Below, in pieces: positions 1-5,796 of a stretch of DNA of 6,952 nucleotides. The stretch lies in assembly GCA_003661125.1 (NCBI GenBank), contig QMVO01000090.1, positions 1 to 6,952 on the forward strand. Reading direction: 5' to 3'. The notes under the pieces are model-generated. The model was not told the DNA's origin and searched no databases. It saw only the letters and a list, made by a program, of their open reading frames with translations. The position numbers and the translations under genes are program-made. The DNA is from Methanosarcinales archaeon (lineage in GTDB: Archaea > Halobacteriota > Syntropharchaeia > Alkanophagales > Methanospirareceae). How positions within the stretch are numbered: position 1 is the first letter of the stretch; each line of letters starts with the position of its first letter.

Positions 1-21
1 GATAAAAGGTATGCAAGTCTG

Positions 22-32
22 TTTATTATAAA
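22..32 (+). promoter_or_regulatory. Candidate TATA element upstream of the 91-411 gene
   Basis: An A/T stretch reading TTTATTATAAA lies about 60 nt before the first start codon. An archaeal TATA box here would place transcription start near 50-57, giving a leader of 35-40 nt. The whole 5' flank (about 20-90) is A/T-rich and other TATA-like strings occur at 64-77, so the assignment is weak. No clear Shine-Dalgarno precedes the ATG at 91. Confidence 0.3.
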
Positions 33-90
33 CGGAACTAAGAAAAGAAATAAATAATAGTTTGATATTATTAAATAGAAAAAATAAAAG

Positions 91-411
91 ATGCCCACAA
101 AAGTAAAAGTATCCTTTCCTCTGGCTGAGAAGACCATAACAGTTGAGAGGGATGTTGGAGAGAACGAAAACGTTATCGAAGCGATTGATAGTTTGCTTTC
201 AGAGATAGCTTCGCTTTCCAAATTGGAGATGAAGGGTCGTGGCCGTGGTTTAAAACATGAAATGGCGGCAGCAGGTTCAGGCTTTGAATTACCGGGTGGG
301 CGATGGGTCTATCAGACACAACAGCCCAGCGCAAAATTCGTGGATAGATATGCTAAGATAGTGGATGAAGAGGAAGAAACAGAAGAGAAGGAGGTAAAAA
401 ATAGGCAGTGA
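91..411 (+). CDS. Uncharacterised small protein with acidic C-terminal tail, upstream of ilvD
   Basis: I do not recognise this 106-residue protein. It starts at the first ATG after an A/T-rich leader. Residues 1-20 look like a beta-strand pair. Residues 25-48 form a probable amphipathic helix rich in Ile, Leu, Ser and Glu. A basic Gly/Arg patch (GRGRGLKHE) follows near 49-57, then a Gly/Pro-containing segment around FELPGGRWVYQTQQPS (65-80), and a tail of mostly Glu, Asp and Lys from about 92. No signal peptide or membrane segment is visible, so it is probably cytoplasmic. It ends 6 nt before the ilvD ATG in the same frame, so the two are probably co-transcribed and perhaps translationally coupled. 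A GGAGGT at 390-395 inside its 3' end is the only Shine-Dalgarno-like string near ilvD, but lies 22 nt from that ATG. The codon pattern and intact frame support a real gene; a link to branched-chain amino acid synthesis is only inferred from position. Confidence 0.6.
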   Translation: MPTKVKVSFPLAEKTITVERDVGENENVIEAIDSLLSEIASLSKLEMKGRGRGLKHEMAAAGSGFELPGGRWVYQTQQPSAKFVDRYAKIVDEEEETEEKEVKNRQ

Positions 412-417
412 TTCCCC

Positions 418-2073
418 ATGCGTTCAGACATATTAAAGGAGAAAATAGAAACCTTACCACACCGCGCATTATTGATGTCCGCGGGACTAAAGGAAGAAGA
501 TTTTGACCTGGACAAACCATTTATTGGTGTTGCAAACAGTTACAATAACATTATTCCTGGGCATATTCACCTGAATGAACTAACGCAGGAAGTAAAGCGA
601 GGGATTAGAGATGCAGGAGGAGTTCCATTGGAATGGGGCGTTCCCGGTGTCTGTGATGGCGTTGCAATGTTTGTAGAAATGCGGCTATCACTTCCAAGCA
701 GAGAGCATATTGCAGATAACATCGAAATAATGGCTCTTTCACATTCTTTAGACGGCTGGGTAGGCGTAACAAACTGTGATAAAATCACGCCGGGAATGTT
801 GATGGCTGCGGCTCGTCTCGATTTACCTGCAATTATACTTACCGGCGGTCCAATGAAAGCAAATGTCGTTGAGGGAAAGAAGCACCATCCCATAGAAGGA
901 TTTGGTATCGTTGGTCAGGTTAAAGGGGGTATAATGACGGAAAAGGAAGCAGGAGAGATGCTGCCTCTGCTCGCTTGCGGTGCGGGTTCCTGTGTCGGGC
1001 TTTATACTGCAAACACAATGGCTATTGCTACTGAGGTACTGGGTATGTCGCTGACAAAATGCGCAACGACCCTGGCGTTAGACCCGCTGAAGAAAAGGCA
1101 GGCGTATGAAACTGGAAAGAGAATCGTTGAGCTGGTCAGAGAGGATGTTAAGCCAGGGGATATAATGACAAAAAACGCTTTTGAGAATGCGATAAGGGTG
1201 GATATGGCGATGGGTGGCTCAACAAATGCCGTTTTGCATATCCCCACGATAGCTCGTGAAGCAGGCGTAGATATTAACGTGGATATGTTCGATGAGATAG
1301 CGCGGGAAACGCCGAATTTATGTAAGATAATCCCTGCTGGGACTCATGAGATGGCAGACGTTGACCGTGCAGGAGGTGTTCCCGCGGTGCTCAACCGCTT
1401 GAAAGACATGCTAAAAGAATCACCAACGGTAAACGGGAACACAATACGGGAGATAGCAGAAGAGGGGGAGGTGCTGGATGACGAGGTTATAAGAACTCTG
1501 GATAATGCATACTCTTCAGAAGGCGGCATAGCGGTATTAAAGGGAAATATTGCACACAGCGCCATAATCAAGCAAACTGCGGTCGAAAAGGAGATGATGG
1601 TTCATTCTGGCCCTGCTAAGGTATTCTATACCGAAAAAGATCTGTTGGATGCGATAGAAGCGAAAAAGATTGCAGAAGGAGATGTTATCGTGTTGCCGTT
1701 CCAGGGTCCAGCAGGTGCACCAGGAATGCCGGAGATGTTGACTCCAACCGATGCGATAATGGGTGCAGGCTATAAAAAGGTGGCTCTAATCACAGATGGT
1801 AGATTCTCAGGAGCCACTACCGGTCCTTGTATTGGGCATATTGAAATGGAAGCATATAACGGTGGGGTAATAGGCGCGATAAGAGAGGGGGACATAATAG
1901 AGATTGATATTCCAAACAGGAAGTTAAATGTTAGGTTGAGCGATGCTGAGATTAAAGACCGGTTGAAGAAAGTTGAAGTACCAGAACGTAAACTGACGCC
2001 GTTATTGGAATCGTACCGGGAGAAGTTTACAGGCGTTAATTGCTATGGTAAAAAAGGACGAGGCGTGAAGTGA
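418..2073 (+). CDS. ilvD: Dihydroxy-acid dehydratase (IlvD/Edd family)
   Basis: This 551-residue protein matches the usual IlvD length (about 550-570). The enzyme dehydrates 2,3-dihydroxy-isovalerate and its methylvalerate homologue to the 2-keto acids, the third common step of valine/isoleucine (and leucine) synthesis, in the cytoplasm with an Fe-S cluster. Visible family hallmarks are PGHIHL (47-52), GVCDG with Cys79, TNCDKITPGM with Cys120, LACGAGSC with Cys187 and Cys192, the MGGSTN motif (265-270), GPAGAPGMPEM (430-440), and ITDGRFSGATTGP (458-470), whose Ser464 is the proposed catalytic base. Gly rather than Cys in PGHIHL and Cys in VCDG are the archaeal/clostridial pattern. The ATG at 418 gives the standard N-terminus (MRSDxxK...PHRALL). 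Only two codons separate it from the preceding stop. The C-terminus (about 535-551, Cys/Lys/Gly-rich) and the stretch FVEMRLSLPSRE (85-96) are less typical. A sugar-acid dehydratase of the same superfamily is a less likely alternative. Confidence 0.95.
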   Translation: MRSDILKEKIETLPHRALLMSAGLKEEDFDLDKPFIGVANSYNNIIPGHIHLNELTQEVKRGIRDAGGVPLEWGVPGVCDGVAMFVEMRLSLPSREHIADNIEIMALSHSLDGWVGVTNCDKITPGMLMAAARLDLPAIILTGGPMKANVVEGKKHHPIEGFGIVGQVKGGIMTEKEAGEMLPLLACGAGSCVGLYTANTMAIATEVLGMSLTKCATTLALDPLKKRQAYETGKRIVELVREDVKPGDIMTKNAFENAIRVDMAMGGSTNAVLHIPTIAREAGVDINVDMFDEIARETPNLCKIIPAGTHEMADVDRAGGVPAVLNRLKDMLKESPTVNGNTIREIAEEGEVLDDEVIRTLDNAYSSEGGIAVLKGNIAHSAIIKQTAVEKEMMVHSGPAKVFYTEKDLLDAIEAKKIAEGDVIVLPFQGPAGAPGMPEMLTPTDAIMGAGYKKVALITDGRFSGATTGPCIGHIEMEAYNGGVIGAIREGDIIEIDIPNRKLNVRLSDAEIKDRLKKVEVPERKLTPLLESYREKFTGVNCYGKKGRGVK

Positions 2074-2101
2074 GGTTGATTCACTTCACTTCTCTGCTTG
2101 T
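2065..2101 (+). terminator. Inverted repeat spanning the ilvD stop, possible terminator
   Basis: GTGAAGTGA (2065-2073) and TCACTTCAC (2081-2089) are perfect 9-bp inverted arms around a 7-nt loop. The ilvD TGA forms the end of the left arm. The hairpin is followed by a moderately T-rich stretch (TTCTCTGCTTGT). It lies between convergent genes and could act on transcripts from either side. Archaeal termination depends mainly on T tracts, and no long tract follows here, so a role in transcript 3'-end protection or as a protein site is equally possible. Confidence 0.4.
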
Positions 2102-2140
2102 CACATATTCGGATGTAGCAAGGCACCATAAACAAAACGG

Positions 2141-2569
2141 TTAAACGATCTCCACGAGCTGGATATCAAAAGTCAGGTCTTTCCCAGCCAACGGATGGTT
2201 TGCATCTACCGTCACGGTCGATTCAGAGACAGCGATCACCGTGACTACAATAATTTGACCATCCGGTTGACGGCTTTGTAACTGCTGACCGACCTCAGGT
2301 ATCAAGTCTACCGGTAATTGGTTTCGATCTACCACAAGTACCATGTCCTCACGATGCGGACCATACGCATCATTCGTCAGGACTTTAATGGTTTTCGATT
2401 CGCCGGGATTCATGCCCACCACTGCCTGTTCAAAGCCCGGGATTATCTGACCCTCGCCTATTGTAAATTGCAGAGGGTCGCGGTCAGCAGAAGTATCAAA
2501 TACTGTGCCATCCTCCAATTTACCCGTATAGTGGACTTTAACAGTATCACCAGGTTTTGCCTGTGCCAT
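2141..2569 (-). CDS. FKBP-type (SlyD-like) peptidyl-prolyl cis-trans isomerase
   Basis: This 142-residue cytoplasmic folding enzyme catalyses cis-trans isomerisation of peptidyl-proline bonds and probably also acts as a chaperone. I chose the ATG at 2569, giving MAQAKPGDTVKVHYTG, because a strong Shine-Dalgarno lies 6 nt upstream; the open frame extends ten Lys/Arg-rich codons further up (2599) without support. Residues matching the FKBP12 active site are Tyr14, Phe24, Asp25, Phe35, Ile43, Phe46 (in place of Trp59), Tyr69 and Phe134. An insert of about 50 residues (about 71-122) between Tyr69 and the closing strand is the 'insert-in-flap' chaperone domain typical of SlyD. The tail ends after FDIQLVEIV with no His-rich metal-binding extension. 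The gene is convergent to ilvD and divergent from DUF92. Its strong Shine-Dalgarno and freer use of CGN arginine codons differ from the neighbours, which could mean high expression or transfer from bacteria. Confidence 0.94.
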   Translation of the reverse strand: MAQAKPGDTVKVHYTGKLEDGTVFDTSADRDPLQFTIGEGQIIPGFEQAVVGMNPGESKTIKVLTNDAYGPHREDMVLVVDRNQLPVDLIPEVGQQLQSRQPDGQIIVVTVIAVSESTVTVDANHPLAGKDLTFDIQLVEIV

Positions 2570-2575
2570 TTTTTT

Positions 2576-2580
2576 CCTCC
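2576..2580 (-). promoter_or_regulatory. Strong Shine-Dalgarno (GGAGG) fixing the FKBP start
   Basis: On the minus strand AAAGGAGG is followed by six A residues and then the ATG whose A is at 2569. The spacing is ideal and is the reason for preferring 2569 over the upstream ATG at 2599. It is the strongest ribosome binding site in the window. Confidence 0.85.
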
Positions 2581-2644
2581 TTTTGTTTTCTTTTCTCAAT
2601 CATTTTTTTCCCTCTTAATCTTAACTTCTTATAAATGGCAGGGG

Positions 2645-2661
2645 TATATAAAATATAAAAA
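2645..2661 (-). promoter_or_regulatory. Candidate TATA promoter for the FKBP gene
   Basis: The minus strand reads TTTTTATATTTTATATA here. A start about 25 nt downstream (about 2620-2625) would give a leader of roughly 50 nt containing the Shine-Dalgarno. A second TATA-like string, ATTTATAAG (minus strand, about 2628-2636), is closer to the gene and would give a leader near 35 nt. The same A/T block could also serve the plus strand (see the mini-gene at 2683). Confidence 0.42.
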
Positions 2662-2682
2662 GGTAAAGGTGGTGAGATAGAG

Positions 2683-2820
2683 ATGAGAGAAAAAGTATTT
2701 TCAGCGATTCTGGAGGATAGGGATGCTTTTGAAAACGAATAATCAGTGATTTCGATGAAAAAAGGTCCTATGATGAATATTTTATGCATTTTAAAAAGCA
2801 GAAAAGCTTTATAAAAAGCA
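2683..2820 (+). pseudogene. Possible broken small gene in the FKBP/DUF92 intergenic region
   Basis: An ATG at 2683 follows a Shine-Dalgarno-like AGGTGGTGA (2666-2674) and TATA-like strings at 2627-2637 and 2645-2660. It opens a 19-codon frame (MREKVFSAILEDRDAFENE) ending in TAA at 2740-2742. The next stretch in another frame, from about 2739, reads protein-like (ISDFDEKRSYDEYF...HFKKQKSF), as if one base was gained or lost near 2737-2742. That frame then runs into the DUF92 promoter. I do not recognise the product, and the coding claim rests only on frame continuity and the upstream signals. It could instead be a short leader peptide or chance sequence. Apart from this and the promoters, I see nothing in 2570-2841. 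Confidence 0.22.
2801..2818 (+). promoter_or_regulatory. BRE/TATA promoter giving a leaderless DUF92 transcript
   Basis: A purine-rich BRE-like GAAAAG (2801-2806) directly precedes CTTTATAAAAAG (2807-2818). The TATA centre lies about 28-30 nt before the DUF92 ATG at 2842, so transcription should begin at or within a few bases of the start codon. No Shine-Dalgarno precedes that ATG, which fits a leaderless mRNA. The element sits between two direct copies of AAAAAGCA (2793-2800 and 2813-2820). Confidence 0.6.
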
Positions 2821-2841
2821 AATCCATATTCAAAACTTGCC

Positions 2842-3666
2842 ATGTTATTCAGCGAGCACCTGCACCACTCGGTAACTGTAACTGCGCTTACCCTATTGGT
2901 AGCATTTTGGCTCGTCCTTTATGCCTACTTAAAGCGTAAAATAAGCACTTCTGCCTTTATTGGGACGCTCATCCTTGGCGTAATAATTTTGTTAACGTTT
3001 GGATTCAAATTTGGTTATGCCGGTGTGCTTGTGCTGCTCGCATTCTTCCTGTCCGGAAATTTAGTTACGAAATACAAATACAATAAAAAAGCCATGCTTG
3101 GCGTTGCAGAAGGTAACAAGGGTATGCGAGATATAAATAACGTACTTGGCAACGGGCTGTCACCGCTGATTTTCGCGGTGCTCTACGCTGTCCCTGTTTC
3201 CAGCCCGAGCCATAACACGATTTTCTTGCTCGGCTTTTCAGGCGCAGTCGCTACCGCATGCGCAGATACATTTTCAACTGAAATTGGTCAGGCGGAGGGG
3301 AATCCGCGGTTAATTACAACGCTCAAAAAAGTGCCGGTAGGTACAAACGGTGGCATTAGTTTACCGGGTATTGGCGCCGCGGTGCTCGGCTCGTGTCTGA
3401 TTTCGCTTGTCGGCCTTACATTTTGGGTTGTCCTTCAAATACCCACGAGAACTATTTTATTACTCTCATGCGTTTGCCTCCTGTCTGGATTCTTAGGCTG
3501 TATCATGGACAGCTTTCTTGGCGCCACCATTGAAGATAAATCTTTTTATAAAAGGACTTCGCAGTTCAGATTGAATAAACATCACGTAAACATCTTAGCT
3601 ACACTATTCGGAGGTATTTTGGCGATTTTATTAGGTTATTATTTAGGGTTACAAACACAGTCTTGA
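2842..3666 (+). CDS. DUF92 / VTE6-like integral membrane protein
   Basis: This 274-residue polytopic membrane protein belongs to the DUF92 family (TMEM19/VTE6 group). Plant and cyanobacterial VTE6 phosphorylates phytyl phosphate; the archaeal members have no function I can name with confidence, so an isoprenoid-phosphate kinase role is inference. About seven or eight hydrophobic segments are visible near 12-30, 36-52, 57-71, 106-120, 126-142, 176-198, 204-222 and 250-268. Family signatures are the loop KKAMLGVAEGNKG-RDINNVLGNG (82-105), ADTFSTEIG (141-149), KKVPVGTNGGIS (162-173) and CIMDSFLGAT (220-229); the conserved Asp, Thr, Glu and Asn probably face the active site. Length is normal and the frame intact. 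The ATG at 2842 is supported by the leaderless promoter. The next gene starts 9 nt downstream, so they probably share a transcript. Confidence 0.93.
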   Translation: MLFSEHLHHSVTVTALTLLVAFWLVLYAYLKRKISTSAFIGTLILGVIILLTFGFKFGYAGVLVLLAFFLSGNLVTKYKYNKKAMLGVAEGNKGMRDINNVLGNGLSPLIFAVLYAVPVSSPSHNTIFLLGFSGAVATACADTFSTEIGQAEGNPRLITTLKKVPVGTNGGISLPGIGAAVLGSCLISLVGLTFWVVLQIPTRTILLLSCVCLLSGFLGCIMDSFLGATIEDKSFYKRTSQFRLNKHHVNILATLFGGILAILLGYYLGLQTQS

Positions 3667-3675
3667 CAGGAAAAA

Positions 3676-4842
3676 ATGAAAAAAGCAACAAAAATAGCGT
3701 TAACTCTGGTATTAGCAGCGGTGTTATTAGCCGTAGTATATTCATTCCTGTGGGAAGAAAGGGAACCCAAGTTAAAGGTGACTGTCCTCCACATTGGTTC
3801 CATAGGGGACTATGGCTGGACCTATGAAGGGCACTTAGGGGCTCAAGCAATGGCTGAAGAATTGCCCTTTGTTGAACTCTCGGAAAGGGAGGAGGCTTGT
3901 GGACCCAATGCCCCACAGATAATGAGGGAATATGCTGAAGCTGGAAACAAAGTAATCTTCTGTCACAGTTACAATTTCGGTGAATATATCGAAGAAGTAG
4001 CTCCAAATTACCCCGATGTCATCTTCATGTGGGGCGCGGGAGTTGAGTAAAAGGCTCCTAATGCTGGTATATATTTTGGGAGAATGTATGAAGCCAGATT
4101 CTTAACGGGTATAGTGGCTGGTTCCCTGACCGGGACAAACAAGATCGGCTATGCAGCTGCCCTTCCAACATCTGAAGTGGTGAGGGGTATTGATGCCTTT
4201 GCCAAAGGAGTGGCTTCGGTTAATCCTGACGCCAAAGTCTATGTGGAGTGGATAGGCGAATGGTATAACCCCCAAAAAGAGAAGAAAACAGCTTTGTCCC
4301 TTATTGACAGGGGATGCGACGTCATCACCCATCATTCCGATTCTTATGCCCCAGCGCAGGCAGCAGAAGAAAGGGGCGTCAACTACATCAGTTTTGGCTC
4401 AGACATGAGGAGATTTGCCCCACGTGTATTTCTAACTGGTGCTGTTTGGAACTGGGCTCCCATCATGACAAATATAGTGAAGGCAGTGCATGAGGGAACC
4501 TGGGACGACTATCCTGGGCAAGACTGGTGGTATGGACTGGCTGAAGGAGGGGTACAACTCGCCCCCTTTAGTGATTTAGTTCCTTCGGATGTAAGGGAGA
4601 TAGTGGAAGAGAAAAAGGAAGCGATCATCGCGGGCGAGTTTGAAGTCTTTCCCGGGATAACTGACGAGGAGCTACGGGAGATTTATTATTTCGAATCGAA
4701 TGTGGTAGGCGAGCTTCCTGTAAAAAAAAAAGAGGCTGAAGTGGGTAATGGGTTATATGAAGTGGGGGATAGAGAGTTTAATTTTGTTTTTGCACTTTTG
4801 AAGTGGCAAAGTTTGAAGGCGATAAAAAGGATGGAAAGATAA
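3676..4842 (+). pseudogene. BMP-family ABC solute-binding protein, interrupted by an in-frame TAA
   Basis: Residues 6-24 form one hydrophobic segment (membrane anchor or signal; no lipobox Cys), followed by a BMP (PF02608) periplasmic-binding fold. Characterised members such as PnrA bind purine nucleosides for ABC import. Recognisable pieces are GDYGWTYEGHLGAQAM (near 38-53), the PNYPDVIFMWG strand, NAGIYFGRMYEARFLTG, TNKIGYAAALPTSEVVRG, GCDVITHHSDS, FLTGAVWNWAPI and a closing FESNVVGELP. Codon 125 (4048-4050) is TAA; the same frame continues with KAPNAG, exactly where intact homologues run on, so one base change explains the break. An internal start at 4084 would give only the C-terminal two thirds, without export signal or N-terminal ligand-binding half. 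The usual spacer before the last helix is shortened. About 40 extra residues follow VVGELP and overlap the next frame. No permease or ATPase gene is adjacent. Sequencing error is the main alternative to true decay. Confidence 0.85.
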
Positions 4843-5585
4843 AGATATCCCGCTCTTTTAAAATCACAACCGTTCAGAAATGGTGCCGAATAGGGCTTGT
4901 TTTCAGATTTAGTGAAACGGTGAAGTGGTACGAATATGAACCCTCCATCGGACTTCAATTCAACCCCTACAGGTTGTCAATTGCCGATCACAGAGGAAAT
5001 GTTTTGTTCAGTGAGGAAAGGTCATTTATGGAGTTCGCTTCGCTGTTCAAGACTGCTTATGCAGGTCAGCGATTTTTGGGGAGATATACTGCAACCCACA
5101 AGGGCGAGGTGGCGATATTAGATTTCATACCGCCGAGTCATGGCAGATATAAACTTGTTTTTGATCTGGATGCGGATGAGGACTTTTCGGAACCGGGGCA
5201 AAAACGAATGACTTCTTTTCAGGAACTCACGCTGTATGTGAGAGAGGGAGTTGAAACCCTCAGAGGGGAATATCCACATAAGCGAGTTGATTTAATGAAA
5301 GTCAGAGATATAATGACACGTCCAATCATCGCCGAAGATGACGACACGGTGGTCACTAAAATAGCGGCGGATATGGACGAGTTGGGGATAGGGAGTGTAG
5401 TGATAACCTCGAAAGGTAAACCCGCAGGCATTATTACTGAGCGCGACTTAGCATTGAAGGTTCTATTGAAGAACAAGAGGGCAAGCGAAGTAAAAGCAAA
5501 AGAAATAATGGCATTCCCTTTGCTCACCATCGAGCCGGAAGCATACTGCCAGTGGTTGAAAATGGGATGGTCGTGGGCATTGTAA
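4803..5585 (+). CDS. Unrecognised beta-rich domain fused in frame to a truncated CBS module
   Basis: The open frame begins with a GTG lacking a Shine-Dalgarno and overlaps the previous frame by 40 nt. Residues 1-164 are unfamiliar to me. They alternate hydrophobic and polar residues like a beta-sandwich, with WCRIGLVFRF, SIGLQFNPYRLSIAD, GEVAILDF and GRYKLVFDLDADEDF, and no membrane segment. From Met165 the protein is a CBS module (MKVRDIMTRP..., GIITERD near 209-215). CBS2 loses its frame after residue 246 through a 46-nt deletion and ends in the foreign tail AYCQWLKMGWSWAL. The frame is open upstream of GTG back to 4782, just after a TAA at 4779. The preceding residues in the BMP frame (YEVGDREFNFVF) resemble its missing N-terminus, so the real start probably lies near 4741 with a frame slip in the T-rich tract 4782-4800. 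As it stands it is probably damaged; a sensor domain joined to a CBS pair is the best guess for the ancestral form. Confidence 0.5.
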   Translation: MAKFEGDKKDGKIKISRSFKITTVQKWCRIGLVFRFSETVKWYEYEPSIGLQFNPYRLSIADHRGNVLFSEERSFMEFASLFKTAYAGQRFLGRYTATHKGEVAILDFIPPSHGRYKLVFDLDADEDFSEPGQKRMTSFQELTLYVREGVETLRGEYPHKRVDLMKVRDIMTRPIIAEDDDTVVTKIAADMDELGIGSVVITSKGKPAGIITERDLALKVLLKNKRASEVKAKEIMAFPLLTIEPEAYCQWLKMGWSWAL

Positions 5586-5641
5586 GTATTCAAGACCTGC
5601 TGAGAAGGAAACCGGAGTGCATAAGGGAATTCTATTCCTAA
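5295..5641 (+). pseudogene. CBS module copy A, CBS2 destroyed by a 46-nt deletion
   Basis: Over its first 246 nt this is about 92% identical (19 mismatches) to intact copy B at 5797. It has only five conservative residue changes, the rest being silent. Relative to B, 46 nt are missing between the codons for EPE (about 5540) and LPVV (5546). The lost frame then resumes out of phase as LPVVENGMVVGIVSIQDLL...IREFYS, ending with TAA at 5639-5641, at the same place as in B. The conserved tail shows the deletion is recent. Whether copy A was ever translated alone is uncertain: its ATG at 5295 has no Shine-Dalgarno and the frame is continuous with the upstream beta-rich domain. Confidence 0.85.
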
Positions 5642-5646
5642 AAACC

Positions 5647-5664
5647 CGGATTACACAGATTAAA
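5647..5664. repeat. GGATTACACAGATT-type dispersed repeat motif
   Basis: The string CGGATTACACAGATTAAA directly after copy A resembles the 'GGATTACACAGATTA' family of short intergenic repeats that I recall from many bacterial and archaeal genomes. Only one unit is present here. A short palindrome, GTAAT-GTA-ATTAC, follows at 5675-5687. The assignment is from memory and weak. Confidence 0.25.
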
Positions 5665-5716
5665 ATTTAAAGATGTAATGTAATTACCCTCTTCTTTATA
5701 TGCCGCTAACTTGGGT

Positions 5717-5738
5717 CTTATAAATATTTCGATATTTA
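5717..5738 (+). promoter_or_regulatory. TATA promoter with overlapping dyad upstream of CBS copy B
   Basis: CTTATAAATATT (5717-5728) is a good archaeal TATA candidate about 75 nt before the copy B ATG, implying a leader of roughly 45 nt. Overlapping it is a perfect dyad, TAAATAT-TTCG-ATATTTA (5721-5738), seven base pairs with a TTCG centre. A protein bound to the dyad would block TATA recognition, so it could be an operator. As RNA it would form a weak hairpin with a UUCG loop, but it should lie upstream of the transcription start. The rest of 5665-5716 holds only a second weak TATA-like string (TCTTTATATG, 5692-5701). Confidence 0.4.
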
Positions 5739-5779
5739 ATTTGATTTGATATGAACATGATATAGAGAAAAAAAGAAAA

Positions 5780-5786
5780 GAGGTGA
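5780..5786 (+). promoter_or_regulatory. Shine-Dalgarno for CBS copy B
   Basis: GAGGTGA lies about 10 nt before the ATG at 5797, within anti-Shine-Dalgarno pairing distance. Copy A has no equivalent in front of its matching ATG, which supports copy B as the independently translated gene. Confidence 0.6.
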
Positions 5787-5796
5787 AAAAGGAAAG

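Noticed and set aside
567..1571. Long open frames on the minus strand inside ilvD (567-893, 1002-1247, 1344-1571)
   Set aside because: They lie antisense to a strongly conserved gene, have no start signals, and their translations show low-complexity Ser/Pro/Ile patterns typical of antisense shadows.
2569..2599. Upstream ATG at 2599 as the FKBP start
   Set aside because: It adds ten Lys/Arg-rich residues encoded by the Shine-Dalgarno region itself; the GGAGG at 2576-2580 clearly serves the ATG at 2569.
2318..2843. Open frames covering the FKBP 5' region and the intergenic space on both strands (2318-2680 plus, 2547-2843 minus)
   Set aside because: The plus frame is antisense to FKBP. The minus frame crosses the A/T-rich promoters and reads as biased Lys/Phe/Ile sequence without any domain.
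4048..4050. Pyrrolysine or selenocysteine recoding at the BMP stop
   Set aside because: The codon is TAA, whereas pyrrolysine uses TAG and selenocysteine uses TGA.
3599..4958. Minus-strand open frames across DUF92/BMP (3599-4006, 4102-4335, 4686-4958)
   Set aside because: They are opposite a recognisable BMP coding frame and lack homology features or start signals.
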